This document shows, piece after piece, positions 15,054-22,818 of a stretch of DNA of 31,825 nucleotides (its first letter is position 1; the number at the start of each line of letters is the position of its first letter). A program made the position numbers and the translations under genes. Location of the stretch: the NCBI GenBank assembly GCA_937901895.1, contig CALGTD010000061.1:1-31825 (forward strand), given 5' to 3'. Below the pieces are notes generated by a model. The model did not search any database and was not told where the DNA came from. It saw only the letters and a program-made list of their open reading frames with translations. Source of the stretch: an uncultured Spartobacteria bacterium. Lineage in GTDB: Bacteria > Verrucomicrobiota > Verrucomicrobiia > Chthoniobacterales > JAATET01.

Positions 15054-16094
15054 TCAGCCGATGACCTGCTTGAGCAGGTCGACGCAGCGGTTGCTGTAGC
15101 CCCACTCGTTGTCATACCAGCTCACGAGCTTGAAGAAGGTGGGGTTGAGCTCGATGCCGGAGCCCGCGTCAAAGATCGACGAGTGCGTGTCGTGGATGAA
15201 GTCCGTTGAGACGACTTCGTCTCCGGTGTAGCCGAGCACGCCCTTCAGGTAGGTCTCGCTGGCGTTCTTCATCGCCTCGCAGATTTCCTTGTAGCTCGTC
15301 GGCTTGCTCGTCTTGACCGTAAGGTCGACGACCGAGACGGTCGGCGTGGGCACGCGGAAAGACATGCCGGTGAGCTTGCCCTTGACCTCGGGCAGCACGA
15401 GAGCGGTCGCCTTCGCGGCGCCGGTGCTGGCCGGAATGATGTTGATCGCAGCGGAGCGGCCACCCTTCCAGTCCTTCTTCGACGGACCGTCCACGGTCTT
15501 CTGCGTCGCGGTGTAGGAGTGGATCGTCGTCATGAGGCCTTCCTCGACGCCGAAGCCTTCCTTGAGCAGGACGTGAACGACCGGTGCGAGGCAGTTCGTC
15601 GTGCAGGATGCGTTGGAAATGATGTGGTGCTTCTCGGCGTCGTATTTGTCGCTGTTGACGCCCACCACGATCGTGATGTCCTCCCCCTTCGCAGGGGCGG
15701 AGATGATGACCTTCTTCGCGCCGGCGTCGAGGTGACCCTTGGCCTTGGCGGCGTCGGTGAAGAGACCGGTGGACTCGATCACGATGTCCACGCCGAGTTC
15801 CTTCCACGGAAGGGCTGCGGGGCCCTCCTTGATGGCGAGACACTTGATCTTGTGGCCGTTCACCACCAGCGTGTCGTCTTCAGCGAGCGACGGATCGGAC
15901 TTCTCGCTGGTGACGGTGCCGGCAAACTTGCCCTGGGTGGAGTCGTATTTGACGAGGTAGGCCAGGTTGTCGGCGGGAACGAGGTCGTTCACTGCGACCA
16001 CGTCGATTTCCTTGCCGAGGAGGCCCTGCTCCGCGATCGCGCGGAACACGAGACGTCCGATTCTTCCAAAGCCGTTGATGCCGATTTTTGCCAT
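15054..16094 (-). CDS. gapA: Glyceraldehyde-3-phosphate dehydrogenase, phosphorylating
   Basis: Oxidises glyceraldehyde 3-phosphate to 1,3-bisphosphoglycerate with NAD. The 346-residue product has the Rossmann start AKIGINGFGRIGRLVFRA and Asp37 in AVNDL, which favours NAD over NADP. It has the active-site SNASCTTNCLAP with Cys164, His192 in TIHSYTATQ, and the C-terminal WYDNEWGYSNR. Complete and typical class I enzyme. First gene of gapA-pgk-tpiA. A candidate promoter with good hexamers lies 97-125 bases upstream and gives a leader of about 90 bases with two small hairpins. Confidence 0.97.
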   Translation of the reverse strand: MAKIGINGFGRIGRLVFRAIAEQGLLGKEIDVVAVNDLVPADNLAYLVKYDSTQGKFAGTVTSEKSDPSLAEDDTLVVNGHKIKCLAIKEGPAALPWKELGVDIVIESTGLFTDAAKAKGHLDAGAKKVIISAPAKGEDITIVVGVNSDKYDAEKHHIISNASCTTNCLAPVVHVLLKEGFGVEEGLMTTIHSYTATQKTVDGPSKKDWKGGRSAAINIIPASTGAAKATALVLPEVKGKLTGMSFRVPTPTVSVVDLTVKTSKPTSYKEICEAMKNASETYLKGVLGYTGDEVVSTDFIHDTHSSIFDAGSGIELNPTFFKLVSWYDNEWGYSNRCVDLLKQVIG

Positions 16095-16145
16095 GTGTGT
16101 GATTTAGAGTGTGGTGCTGCGGTGGCGGAAAAGCGCCAGATGTGT

Positions 16146-16163
16146 CGGGCAAAAAAGCGCCCG
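16146..16163 (-). repeat. Small hairpin in the gapA leader / aroK downstream region
   Basis: CGGGC (16146-16150) pairs with GCCCG (16159-16163) over an 8-base loop that on the minus strand reads GCTTTTTT. It lies after the aroK stop and before gapA, so it could be part of the gapA leader. It has no T-run beyond the stem and is not a standard terminator. Confidence 0.35.
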
Positions 16164-16190
16164 CCGTGTCCCCGCCGAGTCAGCTAAAGC

Positions 16191-16219
16191 AGTAAATCGC
16201 GCAGGGGCCGGGGCGTCAA
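16191..16219 (-). promoter_or_regulatory. Candidate sigma-70-type promoter of gapA-pgk-tpiA
   Basis: On the minus strand TTGACG (16219-16214) is followed after exactly 17 bases by TTTACT (16196-16191). These match 5/6 and 4/6 of the -35 and -10 consensus. The -35 box overlaps the last codons of aroK, so the glycolytic operon can be read independently of the csp-aroK transcript. Start expected near 16184. Confidence 0.5.
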
Positions 16220-16761
16220 CTGCCAAACCCGTCGGACCTTGTCCGCGACCAAAACCGCCGGGCCTCATCCATCACCTGTCGGGCCGTTTCGTCGTGGGAG
16301 AGGCCGGTCGAGTCCACCCGGAAATCCGCGGTGGCGGCGTAGATTTCCCGTCGCGACTCCAGCAGGGAGTCGAAGGTGGCCCGGGGGTCGTCGGTCTGCA
16401 GAAGGGGCCGTCGGCGGTTTCGGGCAACGCGCTCGAAAAGCACATCAGGGTCGGCGTCCAGCCATGCGACGGCGCCGATGCGGTGAAGAATCTCGCGGTT
16501 GGACTCTCTGAGGACAATGCCTCCGCCCGTGGCAACGATGAGTCCGCAAACATCCACGAGGCTGCCGAGCGCCTGCGCCTCGAGGTCGCGGAAATGGGAT
16601 TCCCCCTGCGCAGCGAAAATGGCGCTGATCGATCGGCCCTCCTGCGAAGAGACGATTTCGTCGGTGTCGACGAAGCGATGGCCCGTCATTGCGGCGAGTC
16701 GCCGTCCGACGGACGACTTGCCCGAGCCCATGAAGCCGGTCAGAACGATGTTTGGCAGCAC
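16216..16761 (-). CDS. aroK: Shikimate kinase
   Basis: Phosphorylates shikimate with ATP in aromatic amino-acid synthesis. The 181-residue product has Walker A GFMGSGKS (9-16), the shikimate-binding DTDE motif in RFVDTDEIV, Arg in SHFRDLEA, the VATGGGIVL stretch, and the lid RNRRRPLL. Length and motifs are normal. The start is GTG at 16761; it lies 4 bases after the stop of the cold-shock gene and has no Shine-Dalgarno site, so it is probably translated by coupling or re-initiation. Confidence 0.94.
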   Translation of the reverse strand: MLPNIVLTGFMGSGKSSVGRRLAAMTGHRFVDTDEIVSSQEGRSISAIFAAQGESHFRDLEAQALGSLVDVCGLIVATGGGIVLRESNREILHRIGAVAWLDADPDVLFERVARNRRRPLLQTDDPRATFDSLLESRREIYAATADFRVDSTGLSHDETARQVMDEARRFWSRTRSDGFGS

Positions 16762-16765
16762 CAGG

Positions 16766-16969
16766 CTACACTTTCACAACGTTCTTGGCGCGCGAGCCTT
16801 TTTCGTCCTGGTAGAGTTCGTAGTCCACTTCCTCGCCTTCCTTGAGGGTCTTGAAGCCCTTGGCCTGGATGGCGGAAAAGTGAACGAAGATGTCGCCGTC
16901 GACGTTGGGATCGGTGATGAAACCGAAGCCCTTTTTGTCATTAAACCATTTTACTGTTCCTCGAGCCAT
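16766..16969 (-). CDS. Cold-shock-domain protein (CspA family)
   Basis: Small single-strand RNA/DNA-binding protein, an RNA chaperone. The 67-residue product is one complete cold-shock domain with RNP1 KGFGFIT (13-19) and RNP2 IFVHFSAI (27-34), and the start GTVKWFNDKKG. The final DEKGSRAKNVVKV is the usual last strand. It diverges from purE across a 111-base spacer with a palindrome, and is followed after 4 bases by aroK, an unusual partner. No Shine-Dalgarno site is seen before the ATG. Confidence 0.96.
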   Translation of the reverse strand: MARGTVKWFNDKKGFGFITDPNVDGDIFVHFSAIQAKGFKTLKEGEEVDYELYQDEKGSRAKNVVKV

Positions 16970-17026
16970 AAATACGGATGAATGTCGGCGCGCGAGGCGT
17001 CCTGTAACGACTTGCGACTACGCTTT

Positions 17027-17048
17027 CCCCGCATGCGGGGTCAATTGA
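17027..17048. repeat. Two adjoining perfect palindromes in the csp-purE spacer
   Basis: CCCCGCATGCGGGG (17027-17040) is directly followed by TCAATTGA (17041-17048). Neither has a T-run, and they sit upstream of both divergent genes, so they may be operator sites or a leader hairpin. On the minus strand TTGACC overlaps the join, which could be a csp -35 box. Confidence 0.4.
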
Positions 17049-17080
17049 TTATTCGCGACAAAAACGGAAAACTTCAGCAT

Positions 17081-17578
17081 ATGCGCAGCAAGAAGGAAAC
17101 GCCGCTCGTAGGCGTTGTGATGGGAAGCACGTCGGATTGGGATACCATGCGGGAATCTTCCCTTCTGCTGGAAGCATTCGGTGTGCCACACGAATGTCGG
17201 GTGGTATCCGCACATCGCACCCCTGATCTGCTGGCAAACTATGCAAAGTCCGCCCGCAAGCGTGGCCTGCGCGCGATCATCGCCGGTGCGGGAGGCGCTG
17301 CGCATCTGCCGGGGATGCTTGCCGCGCACACCACGGTCCCCGTCCTCGGGGTGCCGGTGGAAAGCAAGACTCTCAAGGGCATGGACTCGCTGCTGTCGAT
17401 CGTGCAGATGCCGGCCGGAGTGCCGGTGGCGACCTTTGCGATCGGAGCCGCGGGAGCGAAGAATGCCGCGATCTTTGCCGCTGAGCTGCTCGCGCCGGAG
17501 ATGGAGGGAGTCCGCACGGCGCTGGAGAAGTTCCGCCGTGCCCAGACGTCGGCCGCATTGCGCAGCAAGCTCGCCTGA
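17081..17578 (+). CDS. purE: N5-carboxyaminoimidazole ribonucleotide mutase
   Basis: Converts N5-CAIR to CAIR in purine synthesis (class I PurE). The 165-residue product has GVVMGSTSDWDTM (11-23), which holds the phosphate and ribose, the catalytic His45 in SAHRTP, and GAGGAAHLPGMLAAHT (69-84). The frame is open from 16982, but ATG 17081 gives the normal N-terminus and has GGAAA about 10 bases before it. Class I PurE needs PurK, which is not next to it here. Its TGA is immediately followed by the GTG of the next gene. Confidence 0.95.
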   Translation: MRSKKETPLVGVVMGSTSDWDTMRESSLLLEAFGVPHECRVVSAHRTPDLLANYAKSARKRGLRAIIAGAGGAAHLPGMLAAHTTVPVLGVPVESKTLKGMDSLLSIVQMPAGVPVATFAIGAAGAKNAAIFAAELLAPEMEGVRTALEKFRRAQTSAALRSKLA

Positions 17579-18538
17579 GTGAAAACGAACGTGATCGACG
17601 CCGCGCACGGGCTCGACGCGGCCATTGCGGCCGCCTGCGCGGAGCTGGATCGTGGCGAACCGGTTGCCCTGCCGACGGAGACCGTTTACGGACTCGCCGC
17701 CGACGCGCGGAATCCGCAGGCATGCGCCCGGATTTTTGAAGCAAAGGGCCGTCCGCTGACGGATCCACTGATCGTGCACGTGCCGTCCTCCGGGTGGATC
17801 GACCGACTTGCCCGGTCCAACGCGCTAGCCCGCAAGCTCGCGGAAAAATTCTGGCCGGGCCCGCTGACCATGGTCCTGCCACGGACTTCGAGCGTGCCTG
17901 ATATCGTGACCGCCGGGCAGGACACCGTCGCCATCCGTCGCAGTGCGCATCCCGTGTTTTCGGCGATTGTCGAGGGGTTCGGGGGGCCGCTCGCCGCACC
18001 GAGTGCAAACCGCTTTGGCCGGATCAGCCCCACCACGGCGGCGCACGTGGTCGCCGAACTCGATGGCCGCATTCCGCTGGTCGTCGACGGCGGACCCTGC
18101 GCGCATGGGCTGGAATCGACGATCATCCGCGTCACGGACGACGCGGTGGAAATCCTCCGCGAGGGGCCGGTCACCCGCGGCATGCTTGCCGCGATTGTGC
18201 CGGTTTCCGAGCCGGCCGGGGGAATCGTGACTCCGGGATCGTTAAAAAGCCACTACGCGCCTGGCACGCCGCTGGATCTGGTGGCCGACCTTGCAATGAT
18301 CGAGCGCTCGAATTGCGGCTTGCTCGCATGGCGACCGGTGGGTGGGGCAGAGGGGTTTGCAGCGGTCGAAGTCTTGTCCGAAACCGGCGATCTCCGGGAT
18401 GCGGCGACGAATCTTTACGCGGCAATGCGCCGGCTCGATGCGCTGGGACTGGACCGCATTGTCGCCCTGCCGATGCCCGAGGAAGGACTTGGCAGTGCAA
18501 TCATGGAGCGGTTACGAAAGGCCGCCACGCGTGAGTAG
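17579..18538 (+). CDS. tsaC: L-threonylcarbamoyladenylate synthase, two-domain Sua5 type
   Basis: Makes threonylcarbamoyl-AMP from Thr, bicarbonate and ATP, the first step to t6A37 on tRNAs that read ANN codons. The 319-residue product has the YrdC domain with LPTETVYGLAADA (31-43), KGRP (56-59), SAN (142-144) and ST (180-181). The linker TPGSLKSHYAP (218-228) joins it to a C-terminal Sua5 domain, so it is the longer Sua5 form rather than the short TsaC. The start is GTG directly after the purE stop, so it is translationally coupled. Its last 8 bases overlap murJ. Confidence 0.93.
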   Translation: MKTNVIDAAHGLDAAIAAACAELDRGEPVALPTETVYGLAADARNPQACARIFEAKGRPLTDPLIVHVPSSGWIDRLARSNALARKLAEKFWPGPLTMVLPRTSSVPDIVTAGQDTVAIRRSAHPVFSAIVEGFGGPLAAPSANRFGRISPTTAAHVVAELDGRIPLVVDGGPCAHGLESTIIRVTDDAVEILREGPVTRGMLAAIVPVSEPAGGIVTPGSLKSHYAPGTPLDLVADLAMIERSNCGLLAWRPVGGAEGFAAVEVLSETGDLRDAATNLYAAMRRLDALGLDRIVALPMPEEGLGSAIMERLRKAATRE

Positions 18539-20177
18539 CCACAAGCTCAATACAAAAGCGTCGGGAGTCATCGCGCTGGCGGTCATGTGCTCGCGAGTGC
18601 TCGGGCTCGTGCGCGAGGTGTTGTTCAGCGCGCTGCTGGGGTCGGAAAGGCTCGGGGCCTTTATCGTCGCGTTCCGCATTCCCAATCTCCTCCGCGATTT
18701 GTTTGCCGAAGGGGCGCTCTCAACGGCGTTCGTCACGGTGTTCAGCAAAAAGCTCGAGACGGAAGGCGAGCAGTCCGCATGGGCGCTGGCCGCGAAGATG
18801 TTCACGCTGGTCACGGTGTTCATGAGCGCGGTGACGATTCTCGGCATTCTGGTGGCCGGTCCGCTGTTCGACGTGATTGCGCTGAACGCCCGGCCCGAGG
18901 TGAGGGAGTGGAGGGGACTGATCGTCCTGCTCACGCAGACGATGTTTCCATTCATCCTTCTGGTTTCGCTGGCGGCGCTCGTAATGGGCATGCTCAACGC
19001 GAAGAACGTCTTCGGCGTTCCGGCGATGGCTTCGAGTTTCTTCAACATCGGTTCGATCGCCGGTGGCGCGGCACTCGCGTGGTGGCTGGAACCGGATTTC
19101 GTCCGCGGAGCCTTTAATCTCTGGCACTCTCACAGCGAGGAACTGCCGGGATTGCCATTCGGCCAGCGCGCCTTGCTCGGACTGGCAATCGGCACGCTCG
19201 TGGGTGGCGGACTTCAATTTCTCATCCAGCTTCCTTCGCTGCGTCGTGCGGGGTTCACGTTTCGTCCGGACTTTCGGTGGAAGGATCCCGGCGTGTCGAA
19301 GATTCTCAGCCTCATGGTGCCGTCGGTGATCGCCGCCAGTGCCGTGCAAGTGAATGTGCTCGTGAACACGAGCTTCGCACTCGATGTGGACCTCGGGGCC
19401 GCGGCGTGGCTGAACAATGCGTTCCGCCTCATGCAGCTGCCGATCGGTATCTTCGGCGTGGCGGTGGCAACGATCACTCTGCCGGTGGTTTCGCGAATCG
19501 CCGCCGGGGAGGACCGGAGCGCCTTCGGACCGGTGTTGGGTCAGGCGCTGCGGCTGGCGGCGTTTCTGACCATTCCGGCCGCCGCGGGATTGTGGGTGCT
19601 GGCGGAGCCGATCATCGCACTTATTTACCGCTATGGGCATTTCACCGATCACGCCTCGCTGATGACCTCGGCCGCGCTGAAGTTCTATGCGGTCGGTCTC
19701 ATCGGCTACGCGGGCGTGAAGGTGCTGGCTCCGCCCTTCTACGCGATCGACCGAAAGTGGACGCCCATGTTCGTCAGTTTTGCATGCATCGCGTTGAACA
19801 TCGGGCTCAACTACGTCCTCGTGCGCCGGCTGGGTTACGATCATCGCGCGCTGGCGTTTTCGACGACGATCTCGGCGGTGCTGAATTTCTCCGTCCTTTA
19901 TTTCCTGATGCGCCAGTCCGCGAGGATGGAGACGCTGCGCTTAGTGACAACGATCGCAAAATGCGCGATCTCTGCCGCGGCGATGGCGGCCGTGTGCTGG
20001 CTGCTCCTTACGACCATTCCGGAGGCGTTTCTGAGCGCGTCGTTTCCGGTCCGTCTCGGTGCGGTGCTTGGCAGCATCCTTCTTTCGGGAGGGATTTATT
20101 TCGTGCTGTGCTGGATCTTTCGTGTCGAGGCGATGAACGACGCGATTGCGGCAGTCAGGCGGCGTCTGCGGCGCTGA
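18531..20177 (+). CDS. murJ: Lipid II flippase MurJ (MviN family)
   Basis: Moves the peptidoglycan precursor lipid II across the inner membrane. The 548-residue product is almost all membrane helices, about 14 as usual, with the family opening SRVLGLVREVLFSALLG. Further motifs are AFRIPNLLRDLFAEGALSTAFV, GVPAMASSFFNIGSI and LIYRYGHFTDHAS. The only start that does not extend far into the upstream gene is GTG 18531, which overlaps the Sua5 gene by 8 bases and has AAAGG 9 bases before it. Purine, tRNA and cell-wall genes are thus read as one unit. It ends 7 bases from the convergent lactate dehydrogenase gene. Confidence 0.95.
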   Translation: MSSHKLNTKASGVIALAVMCSRVLGLVREVLFSALLGSERLGAFIVAFRIPNLLRDLFAEGALSTAFVTVFSKKLETEGEQSAWALAAKMFTLVTVFMSAVTILGILVAGPLFDVIALNARPEVREWRGLIVLLTQTMFPFILLVSLAALVMGMLNAKNVFGVPAMASSFFNIGSIAGGAALAWWLEPDFVRGAFNLWHSHSEELPGLPFGQRALLGLAIGTLVGGGLQFLIQLPSLRRAGFTFRPDFRWKDPGVSKILSLMVPSVIAASAVQVNVLVNTSFALDVDLGAAAWLNNAFRLMQLPIGIFGVAVATITLPVVSRIAAGEDRSAFGPVLGQALRLAAFLTIPAAAGLWVLAEPIIALIYRYGHFTDHASLMTSAALKFYAVGLIGYAGVKVLAPPFYAIDRKWTPMFVSFACIALNIGLNYVLVRRLGYDHRALAFSTTISAVLNFSVLYFLMRQSARMETLRLVTTIAKCAISAAAMAAVCWLLLTTIPEAFLSASFPVRLGAVLGSILLSGGIYFVLCWIFRVEAMNDAIAAVRRRLRR

Positions 20178-20184
20178 TCCGTCA

Positions 20185-21198
20185 TTACTGCGGCGGTTCC
20201 ACGAGCACGGTGCCGGGAATCAATGGCTTCCCCGCGTGAGCGGCGACGATGTTGTCGATCGTGACCGATGCGATCTGGGTGAGCGCCTCGCGGGTGAGAA
20301 ACGCCTGGTGCGAGGTGACGAGCGCGTTCGGAAACGTCAGCAGATACGCGAGCGTTTCGTCGTCGAGAATCCGCTCCGAATGGTCGGAGTAAAAATACTC
20401 GTCCTCCTCCTCGTAGACATCGAGTCCCACGCCTCCGATGCGTCCGGTGCGGAGACCGGTAATAAGATCCTCGGTATGCACGAGTTTGCCGCGACTCGTG
20501 TTGATGAGCACGACGCCGGGCTTCATTTTCGCGATGGTTTCGGCGCGGATCAGATACTCCGTTTCCGGCAGCAATGGAGTGTGCAGCGAGATCACATCGC
20601 TCTCGGCCCAGATCGTGTCGAGTCCGACGCTCTCGACACCGTGGCGCGCAGCCCATTCATGATCGATCATCGGATCGAAGGCCAGCACCCGCATTTCGAA
20701 GCCGCGCAGAATCTGCGCCATTTTGCGTCCGATTTTTCCGCAGCCGACAATTCCGGCGGTCTTCCCGGCGAGGTCGAAGCCGACGAATCCGTTCAGTGAA
20801 AAGTTGTGGTCGCGAATCCGGTTGTAGGCGCGATGAGTGCGGCGCACGAGCGTGAGGAGCAGTGCCACCGCGTGTTCGGCAACGGCACTGGGGGAGTAGG
20901 CGGGAACGCGTGTGACGGTGATGCCCAGATCCCGTGCAGCCTCGAGGTTGACGGCGTTGAATCCCGCGCAGCGCATCGCCACCATTTGAACGCCGGCGGC
21001 GCGGAGGGCCTCCAGATTCGGACGATCCAGGATGTCGTGGACAAAGGCGCAGACCGCGAACGCCCCCTTCGCGACCTGGGCGACATCCGAGGTGATTGGA
21101 AAACGAAAATAGTCGAGGTGGATGCGGCCGGCGTTGAGCTGATTGAAATACTCCCGATCGTAGGACTTGGCGTCGAAGAAGGCGACTCGTGGCGTCAT
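20185..21198 (-). CDS. ldhA: D-lactate dehydrogenase (NAD), fermentative LdhA type
   Basis: Reduces pyruvate to D-lactate and regenerates NAD. The 337-residue product follows E. coli LdhA closely, as far as I can recall that sequence. Shared stretches are RCAGFNAVNLEAARDLGITV, VPAYSPSAVAEHAVAL, RTHRAYNRIRDHNFSLNG and the NAD site GIVGCGKIGRKM. The catalytic stretches are NTSRGKLV with the catalytic Arg, and the His in SHQAFLTREALT. The Glu of the triad fits VYEEEDEYFY. ATG 21198 gives the normal N-terminus; the frame upstream overlaps rpoN. It diverges from rpoN across 109 bases. Confidence 0.9.
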   Translation of the reverse strand: MTPRVAFFDAKSYDREYFNQLNAGRIHLDYFRFPITSDVAQVAKGAFAVCAFVHDILDRPNLEALRAAGVQMVAMRCAGFNAVNLEAARDLGITVTRVPAYSPSAVAEHAVALLLTLVRRTHRAYNRIRDHNFSLNGFVGFDLAGKTAGIVGCGKIGRKMAQILRGFEMRVLAFDPMIDHEWAARHGVESVGLDTIWAESDVISLHTPLLPETEYLIRAETIAKMKPGVVLINTSRGKLVHTEDLITGLRTGRIGGVGLDVYEEEDEYFYSDHSERILDDETLAYLLTFPNALVTSHQAFLTREALTQIASVTIDNIVAAHAGKPLIPGTVLVEPPQ

Positions 21199-21254
21199 TC
21201 GCCGGCCAGTCTGTGCGACCGCTGTCCGATGCGCAAGTTTGCTTGCTGATGCAA

Positions 21255-21271
21255 TTGGCGCGAAAATTGCT
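21255..21271 (+). promoter_or_regulatory. Sigma-54-type promoter element upstream of rpoN
   Basis: TTGGCGCG, AAAA, TTGCT gives the invariant GG (21257-21258) and GC (21269-21270) exactly 10 bases apart. It agrees at most positions with the known consensus TGGCACG-N4-TTGC; one base (CGCG for CACG) differs. Transcription would start near 21282, 26 bases before the rpoN ATG. It is inside a larger inverted repeat GCAATT...AATTGC (21251-21270). Confidence 0.55.
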
Positions 21272-21307
21272 TGCGGAAGCAGAATCAATGCCTGATGACG
21301 TTTTTTG

Positions 21308-22690
21308 ATGGCAGGTTTTGAACAGTCGCTTGGATTCTCCCTCCAGCAAACTCTGTCCCCCCAGATGCAGCAAAGTCTGCAGGTGCTGCAGGCGCCGACG
21401 ATGGAGCTGCGGAATCTGGTCGAGGCGGAGTTGCAGGCCAATCCGACGCTCGAGGAGGAGGTTCCCGAGAAGGAATCCGATGATGAATGGGAGGAGGAGC
21501 TGGAGGAAATCAGCCGGCTCGACGAGGAGTGGCGCGACTACATGGTGCAAAGCGGCGCCTATGATGGACGGTCCCCCGAGGCCCAGGAGCGGCGGGAATT
21601 TCTGCTGAACTCGATCCGCACGCCGAAGAGTCTCCAACAGCATCTGCTCGATCAGCTCGCGCTTTCGGATCTCTCCGAGGAGGATCGGGAGGTGGCGGAG
21701 GCGATTTTGGGGAACCTCGACGAGGCGGGTCTGCTGGACGTGTCGCTGACGGAACTCGCGAATCTCACAAACACCCGCGAGGAGGAGGTCGAGCGGGTGT
21801 TGAAGGAGGTGCAGATGCTCGATCCGGTAGGCGTCGCCGCACGGGACCTGCGCGAATGCCTCCTCATCCAGCTGCAGCGCGCGGGAAAGGGTGTCAGCCT
21901 GGAGGCGCGAATTGTGTCGGACCACCTCGGCGATCTTCTCAAGCGGCGGTTTCCCGAGGTGGCTCGACGGCTTGGCGTGAGTGTGGGTGAGGTGCAGCAG
22001 GCGGCGGATTTCATTGCGACGCTCGAGCCACGGCCGGCGAGGCAGTTTTCAGATGTGGACCATCAGATCGTGCAGCCCGATGTGATCGTCGAGGAGGAGG
22101 GGGATGACTACATCGTGTCCTTGAACAACGAGCAGATTCCGATGTTGCGGATCAGCAATTACTACAAGGATCTTCTCTCCGAGCCGGAGTATCGCGGACA
22201 GGTGCGGGACTACATCCGCGAAAAGATCAAGGGCGGGCGGTTCTTCATCAAGTGCATCCAGCAGCGGCAGCAGACGATTCTCAACATCGCGCGGGAGATC
22301 GTCGCGAGGCAGAAGGAGTTTCTACGGGAAGGTCCGTCGGCGCTCCGGCCGATGACGATGAATCAGGTCGCGCAGGCCGTCGGCGTGCACGAGACGACGG
22401 TGAGTCGCGCGACGAATGGCAAGCACATGCTGACGCCGCAGGGCATGTTCGAGATGAAGTATTTCTTCACGCCTGGATACCAGACCGAAAGCGGGACGGA
22501 CATCAGCAACGAAAGTGTGCGCAAGGCGATCACGGATGTCGTTGCGAAGGAGGACAAGCGGCACCCGCTCAGCGATCAGGCCATCCTTGAAGTGCTCAAG
22601 GATCGCGGCATCCCCATTGCGCGTCGCACCGTGGCGAAATACCGCGAGCAGCTCGGCATTCTTCCGAGCCATCTCCGCAAGACGTTTTGA
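21308..22690 (+). CDS. rpoN: RNA polymerase sigma-54 factor
   Basis: Alternative sigma factor that needs an AAA+ activator to open promoters. The 460-residue product has the Gln-rich region I (QQTLSPQMQQSLQVLQ, 13-28), an acidic stretch (about 42-70), and the core-binding and HTH regions. It ends with the RpoN box ARRTVAKYRE (438-447) that reads the -24 element. Length is normal. TTG at 21305 is a possible start three bases earlier. A sigma-54-type element lies 37-53 bases upstream. No activator or hpf gene lies nearby; mrp follows after 128 bases. Confidence 0.96.
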   Translation: MAGFEQSLGFSLQQTLSPQMQQSLQVLQAPTMELRNLVEAELQANPTLEEEVPEKESDDEWEEELEEISRLDEEWRDYMVQSGAYDGRSPEAQERREFLLNSIRTPKSLQQHLLDQLALSDLSEEDREVAEAILGNLDEAGLLDVSLTELANLTNTREEEVERVLKEVQMLDPVGVAARDLRECLLIQLQRAGKGVSLEARIVSDHLGDLLKRRFPEVARRLGVSVGEVQQAADFIATLEPRPARQFSDVDHQIVQPDVIVEEEGDDYIVSLNNEQIPMLRISNYYKDLLSEPEYRGQVRDYIREKIKGGRFFIKCIQQRQQTILNIAREIVARQKEFLREGPSALRPMTMNQVAQAVGVHETTVSRATNGKHMLTPQGMFEMKYFFTPGYQTESGTDISNESVRKAITDVVAKEDKRHPLSDQAILEVLKDRGIPIARRTVAKYREQLGILPSHLRKTF

Positions 22691-22726
22691 AATTTCCGAC
22701 GAGGCCGGAGTGAAAGGTGCCGGCGG

Positions 22727-22768
22727 TTGTGCTCGGCTTTTGTGGACGGAAGACGCTTCGGAGCACAA
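22727..22768 (+). repeat. Nested hairpin in the rpoN-mrp spacer
   Basis: TTGTGCTC (22727-22734) is the exact complement of GAGCACAA (22761-22768), and GAAG/CTTC at 22749-22759 can pair inside the loop. No T-run follows, so it is not a clear terminator; it may shape the mrp leader or be a regulator site. Confidence 0.45.
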
Positions 22769-22818
22769 AGGATGATTTTCCGTTTGGGATTCGACGCGGC
22801 TTTGCGAAGCTGCGGGAT

